A DNA stretch of 64,000 nucleotides from Climacium dendroides (lineage: Eukaryota > Streptophyta > Bryopsida > Hypnales > Climaciaceae). Position 1 is the stretch's first letter, and each line of letters opens with the position of its first letter. Made by a program: the position numbers and the translations under genes. Below, piece by piece: positions 24,717-36,423 of the stretch. The stretch covers positions 27,174,001 to 27,238,000 of the forward strand of contig OX467086.1 of the NCBI GenBank assembly GCA_950106755.1, in the 5' to 3' direction. The notes under the pieces were generated by a model, which worked only from the letters and a program-made list of their open reading frames with translations, searched no databases and was not told the origin of the DNA.

Positions 24717-25721
24717 TAACTTGTAATTCTTAGCGGTTTAATGTTTTTAGTATATAGAGTATCCAAGAACAATGATATAGACTTGAAATTTTTGTGGGCT
24801 ATTTCTATACTAGATGGCAATGTAACCAAAGACTGAAGAAAGCTTTAAAAAAGTATTATTTTATGTCCTTCATATACATGCTAATAGGGCTCCCTTGCAT
24901 GTGCACTTTGAACATTCAAGATGAACGATTTTGAGATCAATCTTTTTGTGAAATCTCTTCATCATAAAGCTCTCCCATATAGCCAACTTTTAGTCCTTTA
25001 AAAATTATTTTTTATCTATTTTCTTAAGATTTTTCACTTCTCTGGATCTCCTACATACTTAGAAAATTTTTCTATCCTTTCCCTTATGCCATATTTAACT
25101 ACTTTTGGACTTTTCAGGGAATTTTGGACTTTGTCCAGTGGGAGATCTCCGGTTGTCATAGATATCTAAAATCTAAACTTGTTGTACATTTTTCAAACCA
25201 CCTAGTTCAAAATCTATATCATATCTAGATTCCTAAAATCTATAGAAATCAAAATCTACAACTATCTTAGATGTCCCTTTACCAATTTTGGATTTTGCAA
25301 AGTCCAAAAATAGTTAAATATAGCATCCTTTCAAGGATGCCTTCGTCTTAAAGATGTATACATTGAACATCTTTTTTACATTTTAAAAAAATTACTTTTC
25401 TAATTGTAAAGTACTTCCAAGATAATCATGAGTATTGTGCAAACCGCACCAAAAATGGTCGCTCTTTTTGCAACCACCCATATGTGCAAAGCTTTAGCCA
25501 ATATTTGTTTCTTTGTTGCAATAGAAATATAAGAATAATTAACATTCCTTTCCTTGATAGTTGTAAGTTATCACTTCGTGTACCATTCTGGATCCACTAC
25601 TTGTGATTTGGACCATGATTTTTCTTGTTTTTTTCCTTACCTAAGGTAGCTGCTGCCCGAAGAATCCAGAATGAACTGAGATTCCTGTAACTGTCATGTG
25701 TTGCAACCAACAAACAGTGAG
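24717..25721. other. Non-coding gap where catalytic kinase exons would be expected
   Basis: Intact relatives would have exons here encoding HRDIKPDNFL, the DFG loop and the PYRENKNLTGTARYAS block. None of these can be read in any frame on either strand. Stretches such as AAATCTATA and CAAAATCTA recur around 25,160-25,260 in mutual inverted orientation, which hints at another worn insertion. Confidence 0.5.
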
Positions 25722-26422
25722 CACTACAAGAGAAAGCAATGATTGCAACAGAGTTGCAATTCATTTGCAAATGGAACTTAGTTTGGATTTTAGAAAAAAA
25801 ATAATCCATTGCAAAAGCATTGCAAATTTGTAATCAATGAATGGTAAAAGTCTTGGACAAAGAATCCATGCTATAGTATTCTAAAAGTGTTGTAGATTGA
25901 AAATGCAAAATCATGTAAGAAACTGTTGCAAAAGTGTTGCAATAATCATTGCAAAGAAATATGTAATTACATATAATCAATACGATTCTTAGATTTGGGA
26001 GTCTCAAATCTAACTGAAATGTAGATTTCAAGTTTGAATCTCAATAATTTGTACATTTTAGAATTTTGATCTAGACAATTTCTAGATTTCAAGAGTTCAA
26101 AATGTTAGTAATATGTACATTTCATTTATTTAAAAACTTCATAAATTCACATACTATGAAATTTCATAGATTCTAAACTACACCAAATCTTGAAATGGAT
26201 GGAATTCACTGTTCTAGTTTTTGACAACTTACAACTCTTATGTGTTCAACCTCATATTACCCTTGACTATCAATATGGGACATTGCAAACGCTAGTGTAG
26301 ATGTACCATTGTAGTGCCAATGCAAATACACTGCAAAACCATTGCAAAGTCATTCCAAAAAAATTGCGGGCAGTGCAAAACCATTGCAGAAACTGTTGCA
26401 AACTGTACACTCTCTTGTAGTG
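25722..26422. mobile_element. Non-autonomous CACTA element, 701 bases, target duplication GAG
   Basis: It starts CACTACAAGAGAAAG (25,722) and ends CTCTCTTGTAGTG (26,422). The flanks are ..CAGTGAG before and GAGTGAAC.. after, giving a 3-base duplication GAG, as expected for CACTA insertion. Words of the form TTGCAAAA, CATTGCAAA and ACCATTGCA crowd both subterminal zones, like the transposase-binding repeats of EnSpm/CACTA elements. There is no transposase. It lies 43 bases upstream of a kinase exon, inside the intron. Confidence 0.9.
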
Positions 26423-26464
26423 GAGTGAACTTTCAGGTTGTGACTTTTGTGTTGCCCGACCCAG

Positions 26465-28075
26465 TCTACCTTGGCAGGGTCTTAAAGCAGGAACCAAAAA
26501 ACAGAAATATGACATGATCAGTGAGAAGAAGGTGTCTACACCTATTGAGGTGTGAATCCGCGATCCCCAAGTTCAATTCAGAAGTGAGACTCGTTATATA
26601 GCCTTGGTAGTTCGCTTTAAGTTTCCTCATAATTATGTTTTCCCTGGTGGTATGTATGCAGGTCCTCTGTAAAGATTACCCATCTGAATTTGCTTCGTAC
26701 TTTCACTACTGTCGGTCTCTGCGGTTCGACGACATATCGGACTATTCATACCTGAAGAGGATTCTCCGAGATCTCTTATATCCGCGAAGGTCAGAATCTT
26801 GATTGTCACGTAGTTAGGTTTTTGCCTCGCACAAGGTTGTCGTCGCAGTTGCTTCTTGATTTATGTTTTTTGAGGAACTACCTGCCATGTGGAAGCCTAA
26901 AAACAGTGTGACTATGAATGAGCACATATAGAGAGAGAGTTCAAGTGTAAGCTTTGAATTACTTAGATCAGAAAATCGATCATTACTTTTTGCTTCCACT
27001 TTATAAATTATCTGACTTTTGATGTAGAGAAGTACGACGTGTCTACTTTTTCTGCAGGATTCCAGTTTGATTATGTTTTTGACTGGACAATTCTCAAGGA
27101 CCAGCAGCTGGTTCTCCCTCCCGCGCAGTGGTATGTCGTAGTTATTGGTCTCCCACTAGATAGAGTTCATTGTTTTTGAAAATATCAAGCTTTCTGCATA
27201 CATGTCATGTGTTGTGTTGAATCCTTTGCTTTGAGCGTTGCGTTGGAAACTATCCAAATGCTGGTTGGTTTCTATTTTTTTGCACTGTGAAGAAAAATAT
27301 TAATCTGAAGACGAAATGTTCGACTTGTAGCAGGCTGGACCTGGTGGAACAAGCGGTGGTGCAGCAGCTGCCGTTGATCGGGCATCTGGAGGTCCAAATC
27401 CACGAGACACACAGCGGACTTCCGACCCTGCTGATGCCGCTCGACGTCGACTAGTTGGTGGGACTGGCTCTGGTGGAATAAATTCATTAGACGCACCAAA
27501 GCACAAGAGTCCCGGTGCAGATGAAACCATTACCAAGGATACTGTACGATTTTCTACTAGCCTTCATAGCACCCCTTGTTCTTCGCTACATGAGCTTCTG
27601 CCTGGTTAGTTGGATCCATGGTCGTGCATGTGCGACTTGGTTAGACCTGCACTGTCGAGTTAAAGTTTTTGTTTGTACAGAGAATTTGTAATTCTTTAGT
27701 TTCGGTTTCTGGATTCATATCTTGCTCTGACCGTGATAAGTGCGTATCGCAGGCTCTCGGAAGTCTAGCAGAGCCAGAGCGCATGCACGCATCTTCGTTT
27801 GTACAAGGTGGCTCATCATCAAGGAGAGCTGTGCTTTCCACCACCAGCCCAACAGGATCAACAGAAGCTGTAGACGGTTCACGGTCATTGACCAACAAAA
27901 TTGCGCCCACCAGCCTGCGCACATCGGGAGGGATGCTGAGAAGCTCTCCGGTAGCTTCTACAGATCCCAAGACGATACGGTATGTAACTGCCATACTGAC
28001 TTGAGGAAGTCGCCTTGTGACGCCGCCTTGAATGGAGTTGAGTTTCTTTCTGTTGAAGTGGATCGAAGCCAGTAA
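26465..28075 (+). pseudogene. Casein kinase 1-like protein, C-terminal part, frameshifted
   Basis: Casein kinase 1-like enzymes are cytosolic or nuclear Ser/Thr kinases. The exons seen are: 26,465-26,549 ([26 protein letters not shown]); 26,662-26,789 ([26 protein letters not shown]); 27,058-27,130 (FQFDYVFDWTILK); 27,331-27,543 (Gly/Ala-rich tail); and 27,753-28,075 (tail with SSSRRAVLSTTSP). Splice sites are good at most borders. The reading breaks twice. At 26,776-26,781 one extra base turns the expected RDLFIREG into RDLLYPR. At 27,981-27,988 one base is missing, so the plain frame stops at 28,004 while the usual tail (ALNGVEFLSVEVDRSQ, stop 28,073) continues in another frame. The phase from the third to the fourth exon also fits only if a weak donor near 27,109 is used. 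ATP-binding and catalytic exons are absent upstream. I therefore call it a pseudogene; assembly errors could mimic the single-base shifts but not the missing core. Confidence 0.85.
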
Positions 28076-30037
28076 AGTAGGCCCCAGGTTTGGGGTTGGA
28101 GGGCAATGTCGTGTGCCTGTTTCCTAAATCCAGACCCCCATTTTGTTATCTAGCCGAAAGTTGCTGTCTTGCAATATAGCCCTCATTGAAGACGAACAGG
28201 AAGTTTATCCTTGCATGGTGTCCAGAGGCATTTCATTTTCACGATGAAGTGGCTGCACTTCCTGGCGATGAGATTTATTCTTCTGTTTTTGATGTCTCAG
28301 TGCATGTTGTCATCATTCGATGAAACCATCTTGTTTAAGTGGAAACCATTAGTTCATTCTCCCAGCCGTCTTTCTAGCGTTTTACAAACCCTTCAGTTGA
28401 CTAATGCCTTCATAGCCACCAAGCCTTCTGCCAATTTATATGATGTACATTGTTGAACCGAGTATTTCGACATTTTTCTCTTCTGCCCTTCCGAGTTGCC
28501 TCCGTTTCAGTGGCTTTTCTATTCTTAGGATCTTCAAGTATGGGGCTGCTTCCTGTTCGCTTTTCTGATCTGGACGACAAGGTTGTTATTGTGAACCATT
28601 TGTTGGGACTTTGTTTTCAGTATCTGAAGATCGTGTGTGCAGAGCCTCACCGTAGAACTTGTAGAAATAGTATCTGGTATTTGTATGCTAGTTGTCAGAA
28701 TGCTGTTGATCATAGGATTGTGAGTCTCCTATTTTGATGACATTAGTCTTGTCGAACCTTTTCTTACGTTGCTTGGAACATGTGGCCATGACTTACGTCT
28801 GGGCAGTCTGGTGGTTGTGCAGGGTCGAGATTCCTATGCTGGAAATCCCGGAAGAAATCCTAGTTCCTCTCGATCGTCAAAAGAGTAGTGAGCTCATTGG
28901 CCGATGCTGGATCGTGTGTCTGGTTTGGGAGGCACGGCAGCTCTATCTGGCCTCTTCATCTGCTGAGCTTTGTGATCTGGAGGCCCTGTATTTGATGTCA
29001 AGATGAGATCCATGGATGGATGGACAAATTACAAGCTCATGGGTGTACAGCCAGTACAGTTCAGGCCATGACTCCAGTGGCTATATTGCCTTGGCGCCCC
29101 ATTATTGATAATCAGGACTCGTGCAATCTGATTTCTACATCTGAATTGTTGTCCCTCAGCCGTACAGTAGTCCACTTTCACAGCTTCCTTGTTAGCTACT
29201 TAAGCCCATTGCCACCTGTCAGTAATGAGATTGTGGTTGAGAAGGCTGCTTATTAGCCTTCAATGATAAGATATCTGGATTGCTGCACAGACTGCAAAGA
29301 TTTGTGGCTTTTTGTGATTATGAAATGAACAGCTGCTTAGAGCAAATAGCTGTTGATATTGGTGTACATTGGTCTGGAAAGTAGAGCAAGGCTTGTATGG
29401 ACTCATTGTTTATTGACCTAGCCTTTTTCTGATTTTATGAGCTGTTATCTCGTGATTGTCATTTGTGATTTCTTGCAAGAAGGTTGTGCTGTTATGCTTG
29501 TACCGTGGATAAGTATGGAAACGAGTCTCACCTCTGCTACTTCAACGAGCATCCAATTTCCAATAGTCTGGTGAAGATGTATTACAAAGTGCAACTTTTC
29601 GTAGGATAATTCAAAGATAACTTTCAAACAGAAATTGTGAAAATTGAAAGTATGATCCATATACCGGTATCACATCACATGGTTGGATCTACCACTTTTC
29701 TAACTACATTGCCAACAGTAGCAAATCAGAGACTTATTTGACCTCTTTGTACCATGACTACATGTACCATTGCAAAATACAGAAACCAGGGTGAATACTG
29801 GGAAGAAAAAATTCCAGAGCTGATTACAGTCTGAAGATGAAAGACCCCACATTACCCTTGTGGGCATATCCGGGAATAAAGCCAATTTGAGCGCACCCAA
29901 AACGATGTGTACAAGTGCTCAAAGCTCCGAAAGTAACCAAGAGTCCCCTCCACGTTAGTTGTGCCTGCCTTCGTCTAACCAAAGAAAACCCTTCTCACCC
30001 AGTCCGTAGCTTGTAACGAGAAGAGCACCAAACCTTC
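28076..30037. other. Convergent intergenic DNA, possible 3' untranslated sequence
   Basis: Composition is closer to genic DNA than the AT-rich deserts, especially at 28,200-29,260. Frames of 78-95 codons on the plus strand show no known domain. It lies between the end of the kinase remnant (plus) and the stop of the B3 gene (minus), so much of it may be old or present 3' untranslated sequence. I see no RNA gene. Confidence 0.45.
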
Positions 30038-31274
30038 TTACACTTTTCTAACTACGAAGTACGAATCCGCGGTCAGTGAAAATTGGAGCTTCTGCCCCTT
30101 CTGTAGCTTATTTTCCTTAACAAATGCACACCAGTCATGTTCCTTGATGCCTAGCCTCAAAATTGCATTTTGCTTTGCATCCCGCCTCTTGTACCGACGA
30201 CAAGCCACAAGATAAACTGGAGACTCTTCATATACCCCTTGGAGTTGGATAGAAGGTTGAAAATAGTCGCCATAGGTGCTCACAAATTTCAACGGAAATT
30301 CCTGCAGAAAAACGCATTCGAAATCATGCAAAATGATTATGGTTTAGTAGTGTCATATAACAACAAGGTGATTTGGAAATAAGAATTTTATAGTTGAAGT
30401 TTGGAATTGCAGTTACAGGTAACAAAACTTACAAATTGTCCTGAATTGGGTATTCCATTAGATCGTTGGATGCTAGAGGCTGTCAGTCGTTTGTGGAAGC
30501 TCGGGAACTCACAATGATTTTCCAATTGTTCAGTGATCTGGAGTCCTGGGGCCTTGCCTTCACTGCAATTCCCTGTGACTGTCTTCGTGGACTCATCCTG
30601 ATGATGAGACAAAGCAGGAGATGGAGTGATGTTATTTTCGGAGTCCGAAACGGAAAGATTGGTATTGTTCTTTTCCGAATCAACACTAAAATCCTCTTCG
30701 TCGCTAGAACTGTCACACAGGTCTACCAAAGACAAAGACCCCCCAATTTCTCGAAAGACGTAGACCTCAAACTCAGATCTCGCACCCTCTCTCGACAGAA
30801 GAAAAACCAACAAGTCGCCTTCCTGAAGTTGATTGTGAGTAGCAAAAGCTTCCCACCCATCAACAAATCGCACATCACGTGTTCCATCCAGTTTCTTGTA
30901 AATCTTGAGCTGCACAGCCCACGGTCGGGAGGATGTCCCCGAGGGTGTCCGAGCTCGAAGGATGACCCATTTATCAATCTTGTAACCATGCTCTTGAACG
31001 AACCGCATTGGTAATACCTGAGAGCATGAAAATTGAGCAGCAAGTACTTCATGAAACACTGGAAATATTTATGAAAGACGGTGGAATAACAAGAACAGTG
31101 CATCAAGGATTAGGATAACTTGCATACCAGTTGGACATTGTGTGAAAGTGACCGTGTAAATTTCTGTTGGAAATAGATGCTTTCCGAACTCTCCAATTCT
31201 GCAAGAATATCGTTCATATTTGCTTCTTCCTGCCCCTTGGAAGACGGGAGATCCGACTGCATTTCTTGCTTCAT
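30038..31274 (-). CDS. Double-B3 domain protein, REM-like transcription factor
   Basis: B3 proteins are plant-specific nuclear DNA-binding factors; REM-type members often have two or more B3 domains. Three exons on the minus strand fit with phase 0 at both introns: 31,274-31,128, 31,017-30,433 and 30,301-30,038 (stop), giving 331 residues. Donors are GTATGC and GTAAGT; acceptors are CTCTCAG and TTCTGCAG; introns are 110 and 131 bases. The first B3 spans about residues 33-133 (KFTRSLSHNVQL joined to VLPMRFVQEHGY, WAVQLKIYKK, WEAFATHNQLQEGDLLVF, FEVYVF). An acidic, Ser/Asn-rich linker follows. The second B3, about 222-331, crosses the last intron (FHKRLTASSIQRSNG, EFPLKFVSTYGDYF, KEHDWCAFVKENKLQKG). 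The start is the first ATG in frame; the frame stays open to 31,316, so an upstream exon cannot be excluded. Nothing is broken. The targets are unknown. Confidence 0.87.
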
Positions 31275-33268
31275 GATAGGGTTTCCAAAGCAGTGGAAAG
31301 AACTCCAATTTTGCAATCTAACAACTAATCAAGAATACCAATGTTTCGCCTCACGACACGGCTGCCATGTTGCCAAAACTCCTTTTTTTAATGAGAATAC
31401 TAACCTTAACATCAAAAGGAGAGCATGAGAAGGGTTTGGTCAGTCTACAGTATCTGTGATTTTCAGGCTATGACAATTCAAACCCCTACAAAAAGAATCC
31501 AAACTCGCACACCAAACCAAACCAAGCGCAGTCGAAAGAAGTCAAATTCTTCAAGAGTATTAGAAGCTCGTGGCTTTCCATATGCTCGCCTTCGAATCAG
31601 GTCTTCGTTGCGAGGAGCTCAAACTTCCAGCTCCGGTTTCCAGACTCTCAGCGCGAAATTGTGCCCTACCGCAATGAATAATAATCAAGAGCCTTCACTG
31701 CAAACGAAGGTTGGCTTCGCAATTTCGCTGCGAAGATTATCCTGCTCTACAAACTTCGAAAGACAGCGTAATTACTACTGGTATGGATGTCCCTTGAACC
31801 CTAGTTCTGTTTTCCTATAGGGACACTTGAGGACTTTGGGGGGGTCATCTGTGTAACGCAAGATTTCTTGATCTCTGTTACATAAATTGACGTGAATTGG
31901 AGTGCACTGTACAGTACAGTGCAGTTCAAGTGGAAGTGAAGTTGTAGGATCACATTGATTGTTCAACTAATTGGTTCAAGCTGAGCTCAAGTTGAGTTTA
32001 CTTTTTGAGTCTTTTTTACATTATTTTAAGGATAATGGTTTCGTTTCACTATTTTCTTATTCGTGGTGTAGATTGTTGTTGCCACAATTACGATAACTTA
32101 ACCAATGCTAATTTATGAATCCACAAACTAGATTCAAGCATGGAAAACAACTTGTTTTACTCTCAGTCACGAGCCTCAACTGTTGTAGCCGCATGTGACA
32201 TGTGCAGTGATTAAGGTAACCCAATTGAGGAGCAGATCAAATCAACTACCTTGCACTGCACATCGAATGGTGGCTCCTTGCTTGTGCGTGACAACAGGTT
32301 GTGACAATGCTTTGTGGTGCAAGCATAGAGTTGGCAAAGGCTTCCCTCGTGATTTGGAGGCCGCAGACAAATGTCAAATTTCCTGCTTCACGTAAGAATT
32401 TTGCTAAGCCCCGGATTCAACACCGTATTTGTTGTGCGCAGTATTCATCCCACATGGCAAATATGGAGGCAGAATTTCCTGCTCCTCACTTTCTGCCACC
32501 ATTGGAGTTTGCCACCAGGGTTCAAAGTCCCAGGGCAAGACGGACCATGTCGTGCTCTGCACAGTGAGCCTGCGTTGGAGTGCATCAGTCCTGACAGAGA
32601 GGACCCACAAAATAGAGGAGGGGCTACAGTCGCACAGTTCTCCAAATTTGCTGGCGTGGCTCGATTGATGATGCTCTCTAGGTCGAAATATGTTGTGTGA
32701 AATTTGAATGGAAACATCCCTCGTTCTCCAAATTTGCTGGCGTGGCTCGATTGATGATGCTCTTTAGGTCGAATTAAGTTGTGTGAAACTTTGAATGGGA
32801 ACATCCGTCGTGCAGGACTTTTGTAGGATATCCAAAACAGAATGGCCAGATGTATGGGACAAATGTGGAGTGACAAAACAAACAGCTGATGAGTGAGCAT
32901 TGACTCGAACGGGCTCTCAGGAAACGTTCTTAAAGGCAAAGCGTTTTTGACTTCTGTCCAGAGCCAACAAAACGGAACAAATGCCAATATCCCAGTCATC
33001 CCGTCTCCACAAACCCTAATTTCGAATTTCGTAGGCGATCAATTGTGGCCTCGGGAATCAGCTTGATTTTGCGATCGCAATGCGGTTCACTTGTTGGAGT
33101 TGAATGAAGCAGCAGTGTGAGAGCAGAAGTGAACTGGATTGAATGTTCTATAGTTGCTGTAGTTTCATTGAGCGATATTAGCGATTCTTGGATTCGTCGA
33201 TGGCACATGTCGGAGCGGCCAGTCTGTCAAAGCGTTGAGGCAGGAAGAACAGAGGACGAGGATTGTCA
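31275..33268. promoter_or_regulatory. Divergent intergenic region between the B3 and NFKBIL1-like genes
   Basis: About 2 kb separates the two start codons, which point away from each other, so both promoters should lie here. A frame of 131 codons on the plus strand at 31,425-31,820 lacks any known domain and lies where the 5' leader of the B3 gene would be. A tandem duplication sits at 32,637-32,810. I found no unambiguous TATA box that I would assign to either gene. Confidence 0.5.
32637..32810 (+). repeat. Imperfect tandem duplication, 86-base period
   Basis: GTTCTCCAAATTTGCTGGCG begins at 32,637 and again at 32,723. The copies run to GAAACATCCCTCG and GGGAACATCCGTCG and differ at only a few positions, so the duplication is fairly recent. 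Confidence 0.92.
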
Positions 33269-36200
33269 ATGACGTCGCAGGAAAGCGAGGCGCTTCAGCT
33301 CCTGCGAGCAGCGCTTGAAAATCCGCACGGCACGACGCTGGAGAGGAGGCAGAGGTTGCTCAAGGCTTGGACGTTCCTGCGTCGCTCGGCAGTTCCGGAA
33401 TCTGGTGGAGACGGTGCGGCTCTTTGCTTTCCCTCGTTGCCTGTTTTTTTATTCCAGTACCGCATGTGATTGTCAATGATTCTGAGGCTCTTTTCTACTG
33501 TTCCTAATCATTTCTTGAGGCGGAGGCTGTGTGCCGATAGAGTATTCCAGGATTTTCATGTTGTCAATTGCGGAGACCTGATTTCGCAGAGTTTCTAGAT
33601 CACTACTGAAACAACAATTTGTTGAACTATTATTTCGCATCACGCTGTATGATTTACAATGATTTGGACAATTTTTGTGTCGGGATGAAATTCAGTGATC
33701 AACATCTTCCCCTGCAACGTAAGGAGGCACTGGCTTTCTGCTTACCTCGGGTGTACCTAATGCGATGTAGGTACTCTTACAGCCAGAGAGGAAAGGAAAC
33801 GGTCGAAGGAGGAGAAAAAAGATCGACGAAAGAGGAAGAAGCGGAGAATTACAGCTGATACACAGCATCTACATGGAGAATCTGCTGATCAGGTGGTTGA
33901 TATTGTTTCCATTTGAAGTGTTTTCTGCGGGCTGAGCAGCGAACTGTCTCTTCGTTTTACTCCTCACTTTTTTTATGGTATCGTCGTTATGCATGGCCTG
34001 GTGTTAAGCATTGTGGTTTTCAGTCATTTCCTTGTTCGAACCAGAGATAGCTCGTTTGAAGGTTGTGTTTCTTATTAGTGATTATTCAAGGAAATGGTAG
34101 CTTGATGGTGATTTCTGACGTTGGTTTCTGCCGACCAGGATGAAAGTGAGAAGTCACTTCTTGAAGCTGCACGATTGGGGAATGTTGATCAGATTGCTGA
34201 ATTGATCACACAGGGTGTACGTATTTCCTGCAAAGACGATTCGGGCTATTCTGCTCTTCACTGGGCGTCGCTTTACGGTCATATTGATGTGCGTACTTGA
34301 CCTCTTAAGTTTCAACCAATCAAAATTAAAGGCTCTGGAACCTACGACGTTTTTCCTCGTCGTTCTCCGAAGTTTCGGGCTAGGTCAGGGCGTATTCTAT
34401 TTCTGATTGCAGTCTAAGTTCATCAGACCTCATAATGAAGATCGTTTTGATGTGCGAGGATTACCGGTGGTAGTTTTTTCGTTGTGGTGCAAGAACCTCA
34501 TTTCATGTTTTTTGGAGAAGACTTCGTCTGTGAGCAACAAGGTAGAGTGATTTTGAGAAGAAGTAGGTGGTGAGGGCACTTTTGGGTGCAGGAGCGGGTG
34601 CTGGGAAGCGCATAAATAGGAAGACCAACTCTGGCAATACGCCTCTGCACTTTGCATGTACAGGTAAGCGCGAAGGACTTATCACAGATGCGATCGAGTC
34701 TTAGCATTCATATGAGTACTTCCCCCATTATTTTATTTTAAATCATTTTCAAATCTTGAATTATGCAGTCGGGTATCTAGTTCTTCTTCTTCTGAATTTT
34801 TCTCTTTCAAAACAAAAATTCCGCACCTCACAAAATTTTATTGATAGATGCACACCTCCATTATCTCAAGTGTCGGTAGTATTTTTCTCAGGGCAGCATG
34901 CAGAAGTGGCAGCTCTTCTGCAACTCTACAAACCTGATGTTTATGCTCTCAATGAGTATGGTCAAACACCTGTATCTCTCGGTGAGTATTTTCCCCACAT
35001 TGAAACCTCAGGTGGTGCGATTTACAGCCGTTGGAGCCGTCAGTTTCATGCTGTATCGTTTCGTTAGAATTGATTTTTTTCCATATGTAAAACGATGATT
35101 TTCCGGTTTTCCTTCATTGATTTGTTTTATAGCGAGACTTGAATGATCCAAAAGTGTGACTTAAGGTATACTTGAGCCATAGGCAAATATTCTAGGCATG
35201 TCTTGCATACTGTGTCTAGAGATTTCCGAGGACCTCTTGTCCACTTGGACTGGATCCACTTTGAGCAGGGACTGAACTTTTGATTTCCAAGCAGGGCTTA
35301 GGCAGCTCGTGGGAAGGATTGAGGAGGAAACAAGACTGTCACAGATAAATGCTATTCGCCATCAGTCTCATTTGACTTCTCTTGTTCATGAGAGTGATTT
35401 CGAGCGACAAGTTAATGTAGGCGAGCACGGCAACAGGCCGATTACAGAAGTCCGGCAGAAGTGGGAAGCTTATCAAAGCGCATGGAGTCGCTTTCTACAG
35501 ACGTATGGAAGAAAGGATTCTGGTACGAGCTCATCAAATTGTGATGGTGGAGACGGGGAGATTGACTTTCAGGATATTCCTTGGCCATTAATGAAGAAAA
35601 GGGGGATCGAAGGTACTCTTTTTTCTGCACAAAAAGCCAGCGCTGCTGTTTAGGCATGTTCTACGCTATGTTACATCACACTTTGCTAGTATACAAAATC
35701 CTGTCAAGCCATTCCATGTACTCTCTTTGCTTGGCCATTACTCTCGTCATTCCTGCTCAAATATGGATACGCATAGACATTTGTTTTATTCTCAAGGATG
35801 CCCGTTTGCCAGGGTTCGGATCTACTTTGTCGGAAAATGATGCATTTTTGTTCCAGCTGTATTGTGAAGAGCTTGCTGGCAAAGTGACGTTGTAGCTTTT
35901 AATCATTTTTTAATTTTGTATTAGTTTACAATAGAACGGTGTACCCTCTGTACCTTACAATATTCTAGCAAGTACAGATGGTGTCCTTGAATTTTAAGAA
36001 TTCGTCCATCAAAATTGCCGACTGGACTCACCGGAGTATCTTTCGTGTGTTTATTGAAACAGATGGCGAGGATCTCCTGCTTAGCCTTCTTCATACATCA
36101 GGCGATGGCCTGCACAGTCTTATCCAACAAGAGCGACTTCGTTGGTTAGTCTTCTGCATGGCCGTTTCTATTTTTTAGTCTTTGTTGTGCAAGAACTGGA

Positions 36201-36423
36201 CCAGTCCTATGAATCTCCGTCTCTATTGGATGAATCGGTCAATTTGATGCTTGAATGACCTCTTTGTTTTGCGAGCAGGCACCCTGACAAATTCATTCAG
36301 ACATTTGGCATCCGTCTTTCGAAATCGGACAGAGATGCTATCCTTTTAGGTGTGAAGACGGTCAGCCAGTTGCTGAACTCTTTGGCAAGCGAGCAACGCA
36401 GCGAATCGACAACAGCATCATAG
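33269..36423 (+). CDS. NFKBIL1: NFKBIL1-like ankyrin repeat protein
   Basis: The eight exons are 33,269-33,413, 33,783-33,892, 34,139-34,288, 34,567-34,663, 34,892-34,981, 35,295-35,612, 36,063-36,144 and 36,279-36,423. All have GT-AG borders and matching phases (1,0,0,1,1,1,2) and encode 378 residues; as I recall the human protein is about 381. The start is the first ATG of exon 1. Order: a short helical N-terminus; a basic, nuclear-signal-like stretch at about 49-70 (KRSKEEKKDRRKRKKRR); ankyrin repeats at about 88-175 (LLEAARLGNVDQIAELI, GYSALHWASLYGHID, GNTPLHFAC, HAEVAALL); a linker ending DIPWP; then a J-like motif RLRWHPDKF with HPD at 332-334; and SDRDAILLGVKTVSQLLN. DIPWP followed by RWHPDKF is the NFKBIL1 signature. 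The animal protein is nuclear and linked to RNA processing; the plant role is unknown to me, and plants lack NF-kappa-B. The gene appears intact. The 450-base sixth intron could hide a small exon. Confidence 0.9.

Noticed and set aside
27979..28004. A 26-base GT..AG interval that would restore the casein kinase 1 tail frame as an intron
   Set aside because: It is far too short for plant splicing, and a one-base change explains the frame difference more simply.
31425..31820. Plus-strand frame of 131 codons beside the B3 gene
   Set aside because: It overlaps the expected 5' leader and promoter of the B3 gene on the other strand and has no recognisable domain.
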